Source: Portulaca oleracea (lineage: Eukaryota; Streptophyta; Magnoliopsida; Caryophyllales; Portulacaceae). From it: 64,000 nucleotides of DNA. Position numbers and translations under genes: made by a program. The notes under the pieces were generated by a model that worked only from the letters and a program-made list of their open reading frames with translations, was not told the DNA's origin and did no database searches. This document shows positions 12,087 through 22,699 of the stretch, piece by piece (position 1 is the first letter of the stretch; every line of letters starts with the position of its first letter). The stretch is taken from contig CM055877.1 of assembly GCA_029582165.1 (NCBI GenBank), positions 8,237,855 to 8,301,854 of the forward strand, read 5' to 3'.

Positions 12087-12285
12087 AGGTGGTGTTCTTT
12101 GAATGAGTTATTTTCAAATTAGGATAGTTAGGTTTGGATAAATTAGGATAAGTTGGGTAAGTTATGATTTTTTTTTGGGAATTGTGCTTTTAGAGTGAAT
12201 ATTTTTTATGAGGAATTGTGTTAGGTTGGGATAAGTTAGGATAAGATAGGAAATTTAGAACCAACTTGACAAAAGAACAGAGCTT
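12087..12285. mobile_element. GGATAAGTTAGG-type MITE
   Basis: Terminal GGTGTTCTTTGAATGAG and AAAAGAACAGAGCTT are roughly inverted, and the interior repeats TTAGGATAAGTT words. A better-preserved relative at 38849-39040 has TTA duplications, so this is probably another Tourist-like family. Confidence 0.5.
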
Positions 12286-13230
12286 GCAACAATCATGTTC
12301 GCTGCAAGCCATGCGACACTACAAACAAGCCCGCAAAAGACAAAAAAAAAAAAAAAAAAACTCTCAACATTCATAAATCTAGCGCTCGTGATCAAAGAAC
12401 AGGAAGCGCCTTCAAACTGCAATAACAATATGTCCAAGCTCGAACTAAATTTTGTACTGCTCAAGCTTGATCCTTTGTTCAAGACTTTCTCTTGTGGAAA
12501 TTATTTTTGAAATATTTCACTGTTGTCTCTTGATCCTCCACCCTCAACATACCCAGAGCAGTGCCAATTCTTCACCATTCGACGCAGTGGTAGATCTAGA
12601 TGTTTGAAATAGGGGTGTCCACTATACTATTACACTAACATGAAGAAACTAAATTCATAATTTTTACCTTTGATTTCACCAAAAAAATTATAGTTTTTTA
12701 TTGGCCTATGGGTGCACATGGCCACCCCCCAATGACTATGGGGATCCGCCCATAATTCGACGGGCCTTCTAATATTGACTATCAAGAAGGCTCTTATTAG
12801 AATCTTGCAAACAAACTCTGGTACTCAGACTATCTTTTGCATAGTCCTACAACACTCAAAATGTTTTTTCTTCCCACCTTTCTGGGTCGAACTCCTTCAT
12901 GGCACAACCTAACATGTTGCTTGTCTAGCTAAACGTCACTTATATTTCAACTTTGCATTTTCCCCCTTTTGGTTGGCATTTGCTATCACATCCTCAAAAA
13001 TAGAATCCTCAAAAGCCAAAACTAGGGAGAAATCCAGGACTCGAATCAATGGAGAAGTCATCCACATTATTAATTAACATGAAATCAGTAACAAAATTAG
13101 AATTCAAAATTAATATTTGAGTTGTTTTTAATGTGTTCCATCATCCATATAACATGTTGAATTAACCTTGCATTGAGTTTGAATTTTTATTATTTCTTTC
13201 AAGTGAACCTTTTGCATGTATGCTTAAAAT

Positions 13231-13231
<1 letters not shown>
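12286..13231. other. Intergenic with degenerate repeat fragments
   Basis: Poly-A tract near 12340-12360 and a GATCTAGATGTTTG/GGGTGTCC-type fragment near 12590-12760 that looks like an old repeat. No gene. Confidence 0.4.

Positions 13232-13276
<45 letters not shown>
13232..13276. repeat. (TA)n microsatellite
   Basis: About 22 uninterrupted TA units, adjoining the element at 13283-13597. Confidence 0.95.
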
Positions 13277-13278
<2 letters not shown>

Positions 13279-13282
13279 ATAT

Positions 13283-13597
13283 CAAAAATTACTGGAGAAT
13301 GCTAACTTTTGGTGAAATGTTTTAGACTTAACTTTTCAAAACTCATTTTAGCACTTACTTTTGGGTTAGAAATTATTAGGTGTTTTTAGGTCATTAATTT
13401 GGTCAGTGACCAAAATAATTGTTCTTCCATTTTTAAGAAATACCCTTAAAGAAGAAGAATAAGGGTATTTCTACCATGAATAAAATTGATGGTAGAAAAA
13501 CACCAAATAAATTACTAACCAAAAGTAAGTGCACTCAAAATTTTTTGAAAAATGAGATCAAAAATAGTTCAAATATTAGAATCTCCGAAATTTTTTG
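13283..13597. mobile_element. MITE embedded in a TA tract
   Basis: Left end CAAAAATTACTGGAGAATGC and the reverse complement of the right end (CAAAAAATTTCGGAGATTCT) are similar. TA repeats border both sides, long on the left and short TATATATA on the right. Non-coding. Confidence 0.55.
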
Positions 13598-13599
13598 TA

Positions 13600-14536
13600 T
13601 ATATATGCATGTAAAATTTAAACCCAAATTGTTTATATTGTTAGGTACGTCCCAAGATTTAATTAGTATATTTAAGAATTCATATTCAAAAAAGTACGTA
13701 CATATATTATTATTTATACACTACATATATATGTTCAAGCCTTTGTTATTTAATTGTACTTTTAAGAAAGTAAGACAAGATAGATTGCCTTTTGGAGAAC
13801 AAAAATTGGGCCATTGTCATTTTCTTGTTGAGGTGCTTGCCATTCTGATTGTTAAAAGTATCTATATACATATAAAAGCCATTAGAAAAATCTAAGGCAA
13901 ACATATAGGATGCTGTACCTCAGAAATATCCAAGGCAATAATAATGCATTTAATATTGTTATGACAAACCACATCTTCTATTTTTTTAAAAAAATAACAT
14001 AATTTATTATTTATAGTTTAGGGTGATGAGATAATTATATATAACTTACCGTAAATTTATATGTATGTAGAGTAAATCAACAATCACTATGACCTGATTG
14101 ACCTCTGGGTCTTGATGAGTTTACATGTATAATACCATGGATATTGATATGAAATTTAGCCAAATATGCCTTTTTGCCTTTTTCATCAAATTAATAATTT
14201 TTGAATCTATTCTTTATGATTAATTATCAATTATAAGAGGTTTAACCTCCATTGGATATGCAAAACAATATAAATGACAGTCTACCTTAATCAACTCGGT
14301 CTATTAGGCATACTTTATGCATTTTCTCAATAAATTTGAAAATATATATGAATATCCATATAATTTTATCCATTTTATATAACTTATATATGGTATTGTA
14401 CATATAAAATTCATTTACATCCTTTTTTTTCCAGTTTAATATATAAATATATAATCTTTATATTAAGACAAAACACTTAATACATATCTTATCCTAAGTT
14501 GTAAACGAAAATATCCTCCTACTCTACTAGTACTAC
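13600..14536. other. Intergenic AT-rich DNA
   Basis: No gene or bounded element recognised. Confidence 0.45.
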
Positions 14537-15130
14537 CTTCATCCCTAAATTAAGTTTCAAATTAACTAAGTTTTGATCACTGATTACTGACAAATTATAA
14601 TGAGTTATATATAGTATGAAATTACCACTATTATAAAGATATTGTACTAACTAAAAGTTACAATGATGTTAATTTTATATTTAACTACGTACCTCCGTCC
14701 CGCAATTTCTTTTCACCCCGACTAATTTGGCAGAACCAATATACCTTGGAATTGGGGTGAAAATTTTGAACCTTACCTAAATTACCCATATATTTATTGA
14801 TATAATACTTGTTGGGATTGTAAAAAGTGATAAATAAAGGGAGTATTTGGTAGGAACCCCAGGAAAATTTTCCCGGGCTAAATTTCCCTTAGCCCTGTCT
14901 AAGGGAAATTTTTTCTAGGAAAATGGAGAAAATGGTGAGCCCATCATGAAAATTTTCCCGAAATCAACCCGCATCCAAACATGGAGAAAATAAGTCAATC
15001 TGGAAAAATTGACCATTTTCCCTAGGTTATCGACCAACCAAACGCACCCAAAGTTATTAATTCAATTTATGAACAATAAATAGTCAAAATTTAGTCAAAC
15101 TGACACTTATTTAGGAACAGATCGAGGTAG
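14537..15130. mobile_element. Nested MITE cluster (Stowaway outer)
   Basis: The outer ends CTACCTTCATCCCTAAATTA and GAACAGATCGAGGTAG flanked by TA form a Stowaway-like pair. Inside lie a second Stowaway-like segment (about 14692-14842, ACCTCCGTCCCGCAATTTC to GGGAGTA) and a third segment (about 14838-15050) with GGGAGTATTTGGT and ACCAAACGCACCC ends and a pair of GGGAAATTTT inverted words. Exact inner boundaries are uncertain. Confidence 0.5.
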
Positions 15131-15345
15131 TATTCCATAACTCATGGTTTTCTATTATAAATGTAGGTAGAATTAAGGGACATGTGAATTGGAGATAGTG
15201 AAGTGCGTGATGTACGTATACTTAGGGGAATGGACCATGCATGCATGGGGGATGTGCATGTACTTAATTATATTATGTACTTAAAACTTAAAAGAGGAAA
15301 CGAGGAATGAGTCACATGCATCATCATTTAACAAAATTCATCATA

Positions 15346-15593
15346 GGTCCTGTTCTTTTCTGCGGTATTTTGTATGCCGTGGTGAGGTATGGTGGAATTG
15401 TGGTGGGGTGTGGTACGTTATTGGTATGTGAGGTAGGTGATGAGAGAAAATGTAAAAAGTAGAGGAGAAAAGTGAGGAGAAAGAAAAGTGAGGAGAGAGA
15501 AAAGTAATGATTTGTGGTAAAATGTGGTACGTCATGGCAAACTGCGGTATGCTGTGGTACCGCAGTTTACCAAACGCAGAAAAGAACGGGGCC
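15346..15593. mobile_element. Tourist-like MITE, copy 5
   Basis: Ends GGTCCTGTTCTTTTCTGCGG and CGCAGAAAAGAACGGGGCC are flanked by ATA on both sides (15343-15345 and 15594-15596). 248 bp. Confidence 0.78.
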
Positions 15594-15840
15594 ATACTCA
15601 TCATGTGCATCTTACTTCTTACTTCTCATAACATCTCTACGTACACCCAAATCCCATGTTTCGATCTATGTAAATATATATGTATTGCCGTTTAAGCAAA
15701 GAAGAGGGATCTACCCTAGGATGATTCCTTAATTACAGCTTACTTATGATTATTTTCTTACATATTATGTAAATATGTGTTTCTTACTTAATTTATTTTT
15801 AAAAATTTTGACTATTAATTGTTTAATATATATAAGGAAA

Positions 15841-16235
15841 GTTGGATTATAGTGCACGGTATTTTAGGTCTTGAGATTGTGATAAGTTGAACTTCAAAAT
15901 CATATTATAGTAAACCAAATTGTGAAGTTATTGGACTACAATGTACCACCACCGAATTGAGTAAAACAAACACGGTGAATTGTCATAGTTTGGTGTGCTA
16001 CAATGCAATGGTTGAAATGTCTGGACCAACTCAATCGAATCTGTCATACTATATATATATGGTATACTAAGTTCCAAGTAATGAAATGTGAGGCCTACTC
16101 AAGTCAAATCTGTCATATTTTGATTTCACCCAATTCAAAGGCAGTGCACCGTAATCTAATAGTTTCATAATTTGGTTTACCATGAAATAATTTTAAAGCC
16201 CGACTTACGGCTAAAATACATTACACTACAATCTC
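15841..16235. repeat. Foldback repeat
   Basis: The left arm contains GTAAACCAAATTGTGAAG and GTGCACGGTATTTTAG. The right arm contains their approximate complements (CTTCATAATTTGG-like words and GCAGTGCACCGTAATC). Imperfect inverted repeat, boundaries approximate. Confidence 0.5.
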
Positions 16236-16410
16236 ATTTCCTACATACAATGATTTAAAATATAAACTTAACATCATTACATTTATGGTGAAGAAATACT
16301 TTTATATGAATATGGTAAAGTAATTTTTTTGAATATATTTCGTTAGAAATTTAAAGTGCATTGTACATTGTGAAAGTCAGCTATGGCATTTTTTAAGGAA
16401 TAAAGATAAT

Positions 16411-16415
<5 letters not shown>

Positions 16416-16457
<42 letters not shown>
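16416..16457. repeat. (TA)n microsatellite
   Basis: About 20 uninterrupted TA units. Confidence 0.95.
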
Positions 16458-16461
<4 letters not shown>

Positions 16462-17526
16462 AATAAACCTAACTCGGACATAATAGTGTGATTCAAACCC
16501 AATTTGCAATGATTGATAGAAAGTAATCTTGGAAAACAAGTGATTTCAACCCTAACTATTTCAATTTTGGGCAGATCCAATCTTAACAATTCATCACATT
16601 AATTACATTCCCACTAGGGCAAAGAGTGAAGTAAAAAAGTTTAAAAAAAAAAAGAAAAAAAGAAAAGAAAAAAGAAAACAGGCCATGTTTGTGTTCATGT
16701 GAAGTAGGTGTGGGACAAGCACAAGACAGACAGTAAAGGGTGAGAAAACGAGAGATAAACAGTTGCTTTCTTCTTTGGGGTCTCATATTTTGGCCTTTCC
16801 TTTTTTATTTTTCTATTTATTTCTTTTTTTATATTTATTTATTTAAAGAATTTAATTTCACCGCCAATCTTGGAGGCACTGCCCACCGACTCTGATGGAT
16901 GTTTTGTTTTTCACATTTTTATTTGTTATTATTGGCAAGTAGGTTAACTCCCATTTAGACTTTTCTTAACAAAACTATGTGTGGGAATCTCTTCTTTTTG
17001 GTAATTACCATCAACTCATGCCCCAATAATTGGTAATTAAGATCATATATGGCAAGTTTAGATCTCTAAGAGAGCGTTTGGTAAAATTCCTGCGAAAAAT
17101 TTTTCATGCCCTCTCCCACATGTAATATATATTAGATGCACCCAGAGCATGTGCTCCAGATATTTTTGAGTGGACAATTATAATAATCAGAGTGAACAAC
17201 CTAATACATACGAGTGAATAATTGTAAAATTTGGAGCACATGTTCCAGGAGCACATAATAAATTGCACCCACATGAGTTATCCCTGATTGAAGGTGCGTG
17301 GAGAATTAGTTGTGGAACCTTTGTGAAATTTTTCTCAAGACTAAGATGCAATTAAACATGAGAAAAAGAATACAATTTAATTGAAAAAATTAACCAATTT
17401 ATGTAAAATTTTTAATCCACCAAATGCTTTCTAAATAAAAAAATCCTCATAGCGTGCCATTATACTTATTCAAAAGAAATAAACTTTTGTGTTACATATT
17501 GATAAACCCACTAATCGTGCTTAGTA
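16458..17526. other. Intergenic DNA
   Basis: An A-rich purine run lies near 16635-16680. No gene recognised. Confidence 0.45.
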
Positions 17527-17862
17527 AGCTCTGTTGTTTAGAGTGATTTGGTTGAGTTAAGATTAGTAAGGTAAGGAAAGGAAAGAAAAGAGAAGGAAAA
17601 GTTGGGATTTGTTTGAATTAAGTTAGTTATGAGTTAGAAATATTTTATTAGTAAAATTTGAATATTTTGGAAAATATAAATGAAAAAGATATAAGTGTCG
17701 GAAAAAGTGGAACGCTTTGATGATTAAAATAATATTATTTCAATTTATTTTTTATTAAAATTTTGAAATTGGTTTGAGTGTTTTTTTAGGGGGTTAGATA
17801 ATGTGAGGCAAGGTAAGGTTAAGTTAAGTTAAACTTAATCTACTAGTCTAAAGAACAGGGAA
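17527..17862. mobile_element. GCTCTGTTGTTTAG-type MITE
   Basis: GCTCTGTTGTTTAGAGTG on the left and CTAAAGAACAGGG on the right are inverted. The interior repeats GGTAAGG/TTAAGTT words. Related in style to 12087-12285 and 38849-39040. TSD uncertain. Confidence 0.5.
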
Positions 17863-18392
17863 TAATTATGTTATTATAAAATTTTATCTGAAAATATACG
17901 CTAGCATTTTTTTCAAGATGACTATTAATTATTTTGAATTTTATTTAAATTATTCTAAAAGTATATTTATGCATATTTAAGCATCTTAAAATTTATCATA
18001 GGCTAAGTGTAAAACCCCGAAAAATCCAAAGATGTTGACTGTGACGTCGTTAGTAAATTAGGTTTGACTTCGTTATTTATTATTATTCGTTTGTGTTTTA
18101 TTTTGCTAACACTTGAGCTCGTAGGATCGTGAGAGACTAACAAGGGTATATCGGTAATTTCATGGGTTTAGTATTATTAGTTTTACTCTTTTTATTATTA
18201 GTATTACTATTAATATTATTGAGTTATGTGATTAATTACGTGAATATTATTTGCTATGTGATTATATTATTATTATTATTATTACTATTATTAGTATTAT
18301 TAGTTGTTTTTAGAAAAAATCAGATTTTAATTGTTAGTGTTGGGTTGGGTTAGGATTAAAAGTAGATTAGTTGGACCTAATTTGTTAGATAG

Positions 18393-18450
18393 TATAAAAA
18401 CTCTCTCTCTCTTTCTCTCTCAAAACCCTAATCTCCATCAAACCCTAACC
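18393..18450 (+). promoter_or_regulatory. 5' LTR core promoter: TATA box, CT tract, telo-boxes
   Basis: TATAAAAA at 18393-18400 is followed by a run of CT dinucleotides and then AAACCCTAA and AAACCCTAACCCTA. This TATA / pyrimidine-patch / telo-box order is a common plant core-promoter and leader layout. The same layout is kept in the 3' LTR from 31324. The transcription start is not proven. Confidence 0.6.
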
Positions 18451-18900
18451 CTAGTTTTCTCCTCTCCTCTCCCTCTCTCTCTCCCTCGGCCACCACCCCA
18501 GCTGCGCCACCACAGTCGGAAACCGCCGCAACCACCTTCTTCTTCTCTCTCTCTTCCCTCTTTCTCCCTCTCGATCTCCCTGTCTCTCGCCTCCTGCCCC
18601 GCGCGCTGCCGCCCAGACGCGCCACCACCGTCGTCCACCAGCACCGTCGTCACCACCCGTCACCACCCTCGCACTGCCGCCCAACGTCGTCGGAGCCCTA
18701 GCCGCCCCCAGTCGAAGGAAACCGCTCGAGTTCGCCAGGGTGTTGTTGCTCGGGAAACTGACGTCGACCACCCACCCTCCGACGAGCCACCACCGCCGCC
18801 ACTGCGACCACCGCGTACTCTCCGACCACCGCTCCGCCACGCCACCGTCGCGAAACAAATGCCCTAACCCTACGTAAACCCTAACCCTAAAACCCTAACT
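18430..18900 (+). repeat. GC-rich island of the LTR, not a gene
   Basis: A strongly GC-rich, CCACC/CCGCC-repeating stretch inside an AT-rich LTR. It is open in several frames on both strands and would encode Pro/Arg/Ser-rich low-complexity peptides. It is the region that differs most by small indels between the two LTRs, which argues against coding constraint. It ends in AAACCCTAACCCTAAAACCC, a telomere-like run. Confidence 0.6.
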
Positions 18901-20849
18901 GTTTTCTATTTTGTTTTGGATATTTTTCTTTTTCTTTTCCTTTTTTTTCTTTTCTGCTTTTAATTTCAAAATTTAATTGTTTTTTTTATAATTATTGAAT
19001 TGTATTATTTATGATTAGTTTTGTAATTAGGAAAATTATTTGTAAGTTTTTCTTGGTTGTAATTATGTGTAAATTGTTAATTGTTATGTGTAATTTGTTT
19101 ATTTGTTATATGTAATTTTATGTTGTAATTGTAATTAGATTAAGTTGTAATAGTTGGTTATTAGGTTTAAAAGTGGTTCTTTGATTCCTTTATAATTCTT
19201 TATTTTCCTTATAAATCATATTAGATCACTATATTATTATATGCACGAAATTGGAAAGTGTAACATCTAGGTTAAATTCTTGATTAACAAATTAAGTTGG
19301 TTAATTTAGATTCAATCTTTGTTAGTAATTGCTTCTTTCTTGTTAAATCTTGATTCTTGAAATTAATTAGGTTTCTTGTTAAATATTACATGTTCTTTAA
19401 GTCTTTCTTGATGCTTGAATTCTTGATTTAATCTTGTATAAAGAAATTGGTTGTTGGGGTTCTTGATTAGAAGTTTAAATGTTTATATGTTCTTTATAGT
19501 TTATTCACATATATGTTCTTAAGGTTCCTTCTTGTTTATTGGTTAAGAAATTCATGTTTAGGATAGTGTTAATATTTCGTGCATGACTATTATAAGGTTA
19601 GTATTAGAATATATGCACATAAGGTATGCCATGTTAGTGTATGATATTTTATGCATGTTTTAGGATTAGATTAAATTACTAAAGTTGATTTCATGTATTG
19701 CAATTTGGTTTTGATGATGGGAAGTTTGATGTTTGAACCCTAAGTTAAGTTGGACTTTATACCTTAGACCCTAGTTACTGTTTTGAGCCCAAATTAGAAC
19801 CCGAAGATCAATTGGTAAAAGTTAGAACCGAAATTACAAATTTATTAAGAATCGGTAACGGGACAGTTTTGTTAGTGTCTAAAGATCGGGTTGCCACGAT
19901 TAGTATAGTTACTCTTTGACAGAACCCTTTTAACTGGAGGTTCCCTTAGATGTTAGGAACCATAGGAATTTTACGGATCGAACGTTTGATTTGTATAACA
20001 CGAGTTATAATTTTATCAGAACTTGTTAGATCTGGACCAATTGGGAAGATGGGTGTATTTAGAGTCCTTCGGGACTGATATGGGCTTGGTCATCAACATA
20101 GAAGTTCTAGTAGACATCCCGAGGATTCCGAAAAGTCCAGAACCAGACCCATAGGATGTTGGGAAGTCGAGTTGTGACCCGTTTTATGTGAACGTTACAA
20201 TCTGTCCTCTGCTTGCTTTTATTTATGAAAATTGTTGAGTAAATGTTATGTGTGAACTTGTTATATAATTCCTTGAGTGTGTTAAGTGTAATTCATAAAT
20301 GATAGGAACCTAAGTGTTCCTAGGGGATGGGTTAGGTAGTTGATAGTTAATACTAACTTCGTTAGAACGCGTTTTGATCAGATAATTATTCTTATTCTAG
20401 GCCCGAGTTAGTGCGTGACGATAGTGAGCTCAAGTGTGTTCTCCTTATTGCTGTACTGTGACGTTATTAAGGTAATTGTCTATGCTCTAATCCCCATCGG
20501 GATGCTCTTTAAATGTGTTTTGATGTTTTTTAATCTATTTTGAGAATTGCATCCCGAAAGTGGACTTTTGTGGAAATACGACCATCTGTTTTGATAATCT
20601 TTTTGATTCGATTGTGATCTTGGTTTATTTGAGTTGAGAAATTGGATGGTCTTTTATTCGAAGTTTTGTTAATGGTTTTGATAACTTGGGATGGTTTGAC
20701 TTGAGAGTCGTGAATTGAGTTTGAAAATTGTATAAATAATTCAAGTGGAAACGTTAAGCGGGTTTCGGGGATAACTCACAGTGTGTAACAACCTGCAGGG
20801 TTATGGACCAAGAGATCAGGGCTTCCTTCCCTGATATACGATAGTATTT

Positions 20850-20996
20850 TGATGCCTTTGGTAGGCGATATTATTTATGCCTTTGGTGGGCGATGTTCTT
20901 GATGCCTTTGGTAGGCAATGTTTTGATGCCTTTGGTGGGCGATATTATTTATGCCTTTGGTAGGCGATGTTCTTGATGCCTTTGGTAGGCGATGTT
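20850..20996 (+). repeat. GATGCCTTTGGTAGGCGAT minisatellite (5' LTR)
   Basis: Seven copies of a 19-nt core (ATGCCTTTGGTAGGCGAT-like) with short variable spacers (GTTCTT, ATTATTT, GTTTT). The same array is at 34858-35004 in the 3' LTR. Confidence 0.85.
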
Positions 20997-21475
20997 ACTT
21001 TAAGGGATTTGGTATCCACCGCAAATTAAAATATGGATTGGATGGGTTGAGGAAACAGATGGGATTAAAGGTTTGTAAACGCTTGATTCGATCCTCTCCC
21101 AAAATGAATTGAAATGAACTTAAACTGTTTTAAACGTTAGGGGTAGACATTATTGAGATTTCCCCCTCATTTTTGAAATGTTTTGTTTTCAGGTGAAGAT
21201 CTAAATGCTGGGGACGGGAATTAGAAGTGAGGACGACGAGTCTAGAAGTCCTTGAACCTTTTTATATTGTTTTCGTTATGAAATCTTAAAGTTTTGTTTT
21301 GAGTTGTTAGTAGTTACCGTTAGCAGACAGTTGTGTTTTTCTTTCTCGCCTTGTATTCCTTCGGGGATACGGCAGTGACGCCCAAACTAAATTTGAAGTC
21401 TTCCGCTAAGTTTTGTCTGTTAATGATAGTTTGACTTTGGCTTTTCTATAATTGAATTTCCGGGGCGTTATAGAA

Positions 21476-21487
21476 TGGTATCAGAGC
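21476..21487 (+). other. Primer-binding site (initiator Met tRNA)
   Basis: TGGTATCAGAGC begins 3 nt after the 5' LTR. This is the standard plant retrotransposon primer site complementary to the 3' end of initiator methionine tRNA. Confidence 0.92.
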
Positions 21488-21659
21488 TTTGGGTTGCGAC
21501 CTAGTAGCTCCTGAGAGTCCTTCAGGTTTAGATGGACCCTAGGAAGCTAAGTTCGGAGTGATGAGCGTAGGATGGGGGAAAATGGTTTCATGCTTTCCCT
21601 AAATATTTTATTGATTATACCATCAGTATTTTATGTGTAATGCGTTCTGACCTTGTAGG

Positions 21660-22322
21660 ATGGCACAACGCACACACTGTCACCAGCACCCCACGCCGTG
21701 CTTTCACCGCTACAAACCCATTCCTCCTTGTGGGTACTTGGGAACCCACATGCTGAATTTCTACGATGAGATCGACCGATACACCAAGGATGTCCCGAAC
21801 TCTTGCTTGCGTGAAAACAAGGAAGCTCAGGCCAACGCTTTTCTACTCACCTTATGAGACGATCCCTGGTGGAGCCATACTGTGCCGCCGTTGCTGCCAC
21901 CCCTGCTTCCGGAGGAGGGGTACCCACACCCGTGCTGTTGGTGTCAGAGGTACCGGGTACAGCCGGAGCACCGAATCCCGGGGGTCTTTTCTAGGATCGC
22001 CCGGATTGGGATGCGCCGAGTAGAGAGGGTCCAAGTGAACCCAGCTCCTGCACCAGCTGAGGATCATGAGGATGACCCTGAAGAAGATCCGGAGGAGGAT
22101 CCCACAGAGGACGGCGCCCAGGGTTCCGAGCCCGAGGTTACCTCTAGGGTCACGGCTGCACCCGCCGTCGAGCCCGAGCATGAGATCCCGCCCGAGGAGG
22201 AGGATGAGGTGGACTGGGGGATAGGAGAAGACCCCGAGGAGGGCTCGGGGAATGAGACGAGTGATCCCGAGTGGACTCCAGTTTCAGCAAGGAAGAACCC
22301 TCGATGCAGGAGGATCATCTGA
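21660..22322 (+). pseudogene. Leader ORF upstream of gag, acidic, one internal stop
   Basis: A single reading frame runs from ATG 21660 to TGA 22320-22322 (about 220 codons), broken by one in-frame TGA at 21855-21857. The N-terminal part is His/Cys/Pro-containing. The C-terminal half (from about 22011) is highly acidic, with EDDPEEDPEEDP-type repeats, and ends in a basic tail. I recognise no domain. It lies between the primer-binding site and gag, where Tekay elements usually have only a leader. It could be an element-specific accessory ORF or captured host sequence. The persistence of one frame over 660 bp with one stop suggests it was coding. Confidence 0.5.
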
Positions 22323-22699
22323 GTGGGATGGCCACGATGTGTTGAGTAGGAGTGTATAGCTATTACGTTTGTATTTCTGTTGAACTGTGATATAACCTGG
22401 ATATTGGTATATTGTTTCTTTTGGGTATTTGCCCCGATGGGGAAAGTTGTACATATGATTACATTGGTGTGCATAGTAGTTTTGTTTTATGATACTGGTA
22501 TATATGTGACCTTTCAGTATGTGATGAAAATTCATGAAATAAGTTGATGACATAAGAAATTACTTGGTGAAATGGAATTACAATTTCGTATTGTTTAGCA
22601 CCCTATGAGAAGACCGGACCAAGTAGCTACCTCTAGTATGATGTTGAGACAATGGATTGGAAAACTCTTAAGTAGTCTAAATCGACCCTTTGAACCAGG
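22323..22699 (+). other. Chromovirus leader, non-coding
   Basis: Sequence between the leader ORF and the likely gag start, without a sustained reading frame. Confidence 0.5.

Larger units (their letters stand above)
18008..21472 (+). repeat. Chromovirus 5' LTR, 3465 bp
   Basis: Runs from TGTAAAACCCCGAAAAATCC to GGGGCGTTATA. The terminal CA seen in the 3' LTR is TA here, a single C-to-T change. It contains a TATA box, CT-rich tract, telo-box clusters, a GC-rich island and a minisatellite. By eye only a few substitutions separate it from the 3' LTR over 18900-19900. Confidence 0.92.

Noticed and set aside
13476..13895. 139-codon ORF
   Set aside because: Overlaps a TA-embedded MITE, is Lys/Ile/Phe-rich like random AT-rich DNA, and has no recognisable domain.
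18331..18867. 178-codon Pro/Ser/Arg-rich ORF in the 5' LTR and its overlapping - strand frames
   Set aside because: GC-rich low-complexity DNA is open in many frames by chance. The 3' LTR copy has indels that change every frame.
18870..18900. Interstitial telomere
   Set aside because: Only a few CCCTAAA-like units, imperfect and repeated in both LTRs. It is part of the element, not a chromosome end.
20850..20996. CRISPR-like array
   Set aside because: Spacers are 4-8 nt and repeated, the locus is an LTR minisatellite in a plant genome.
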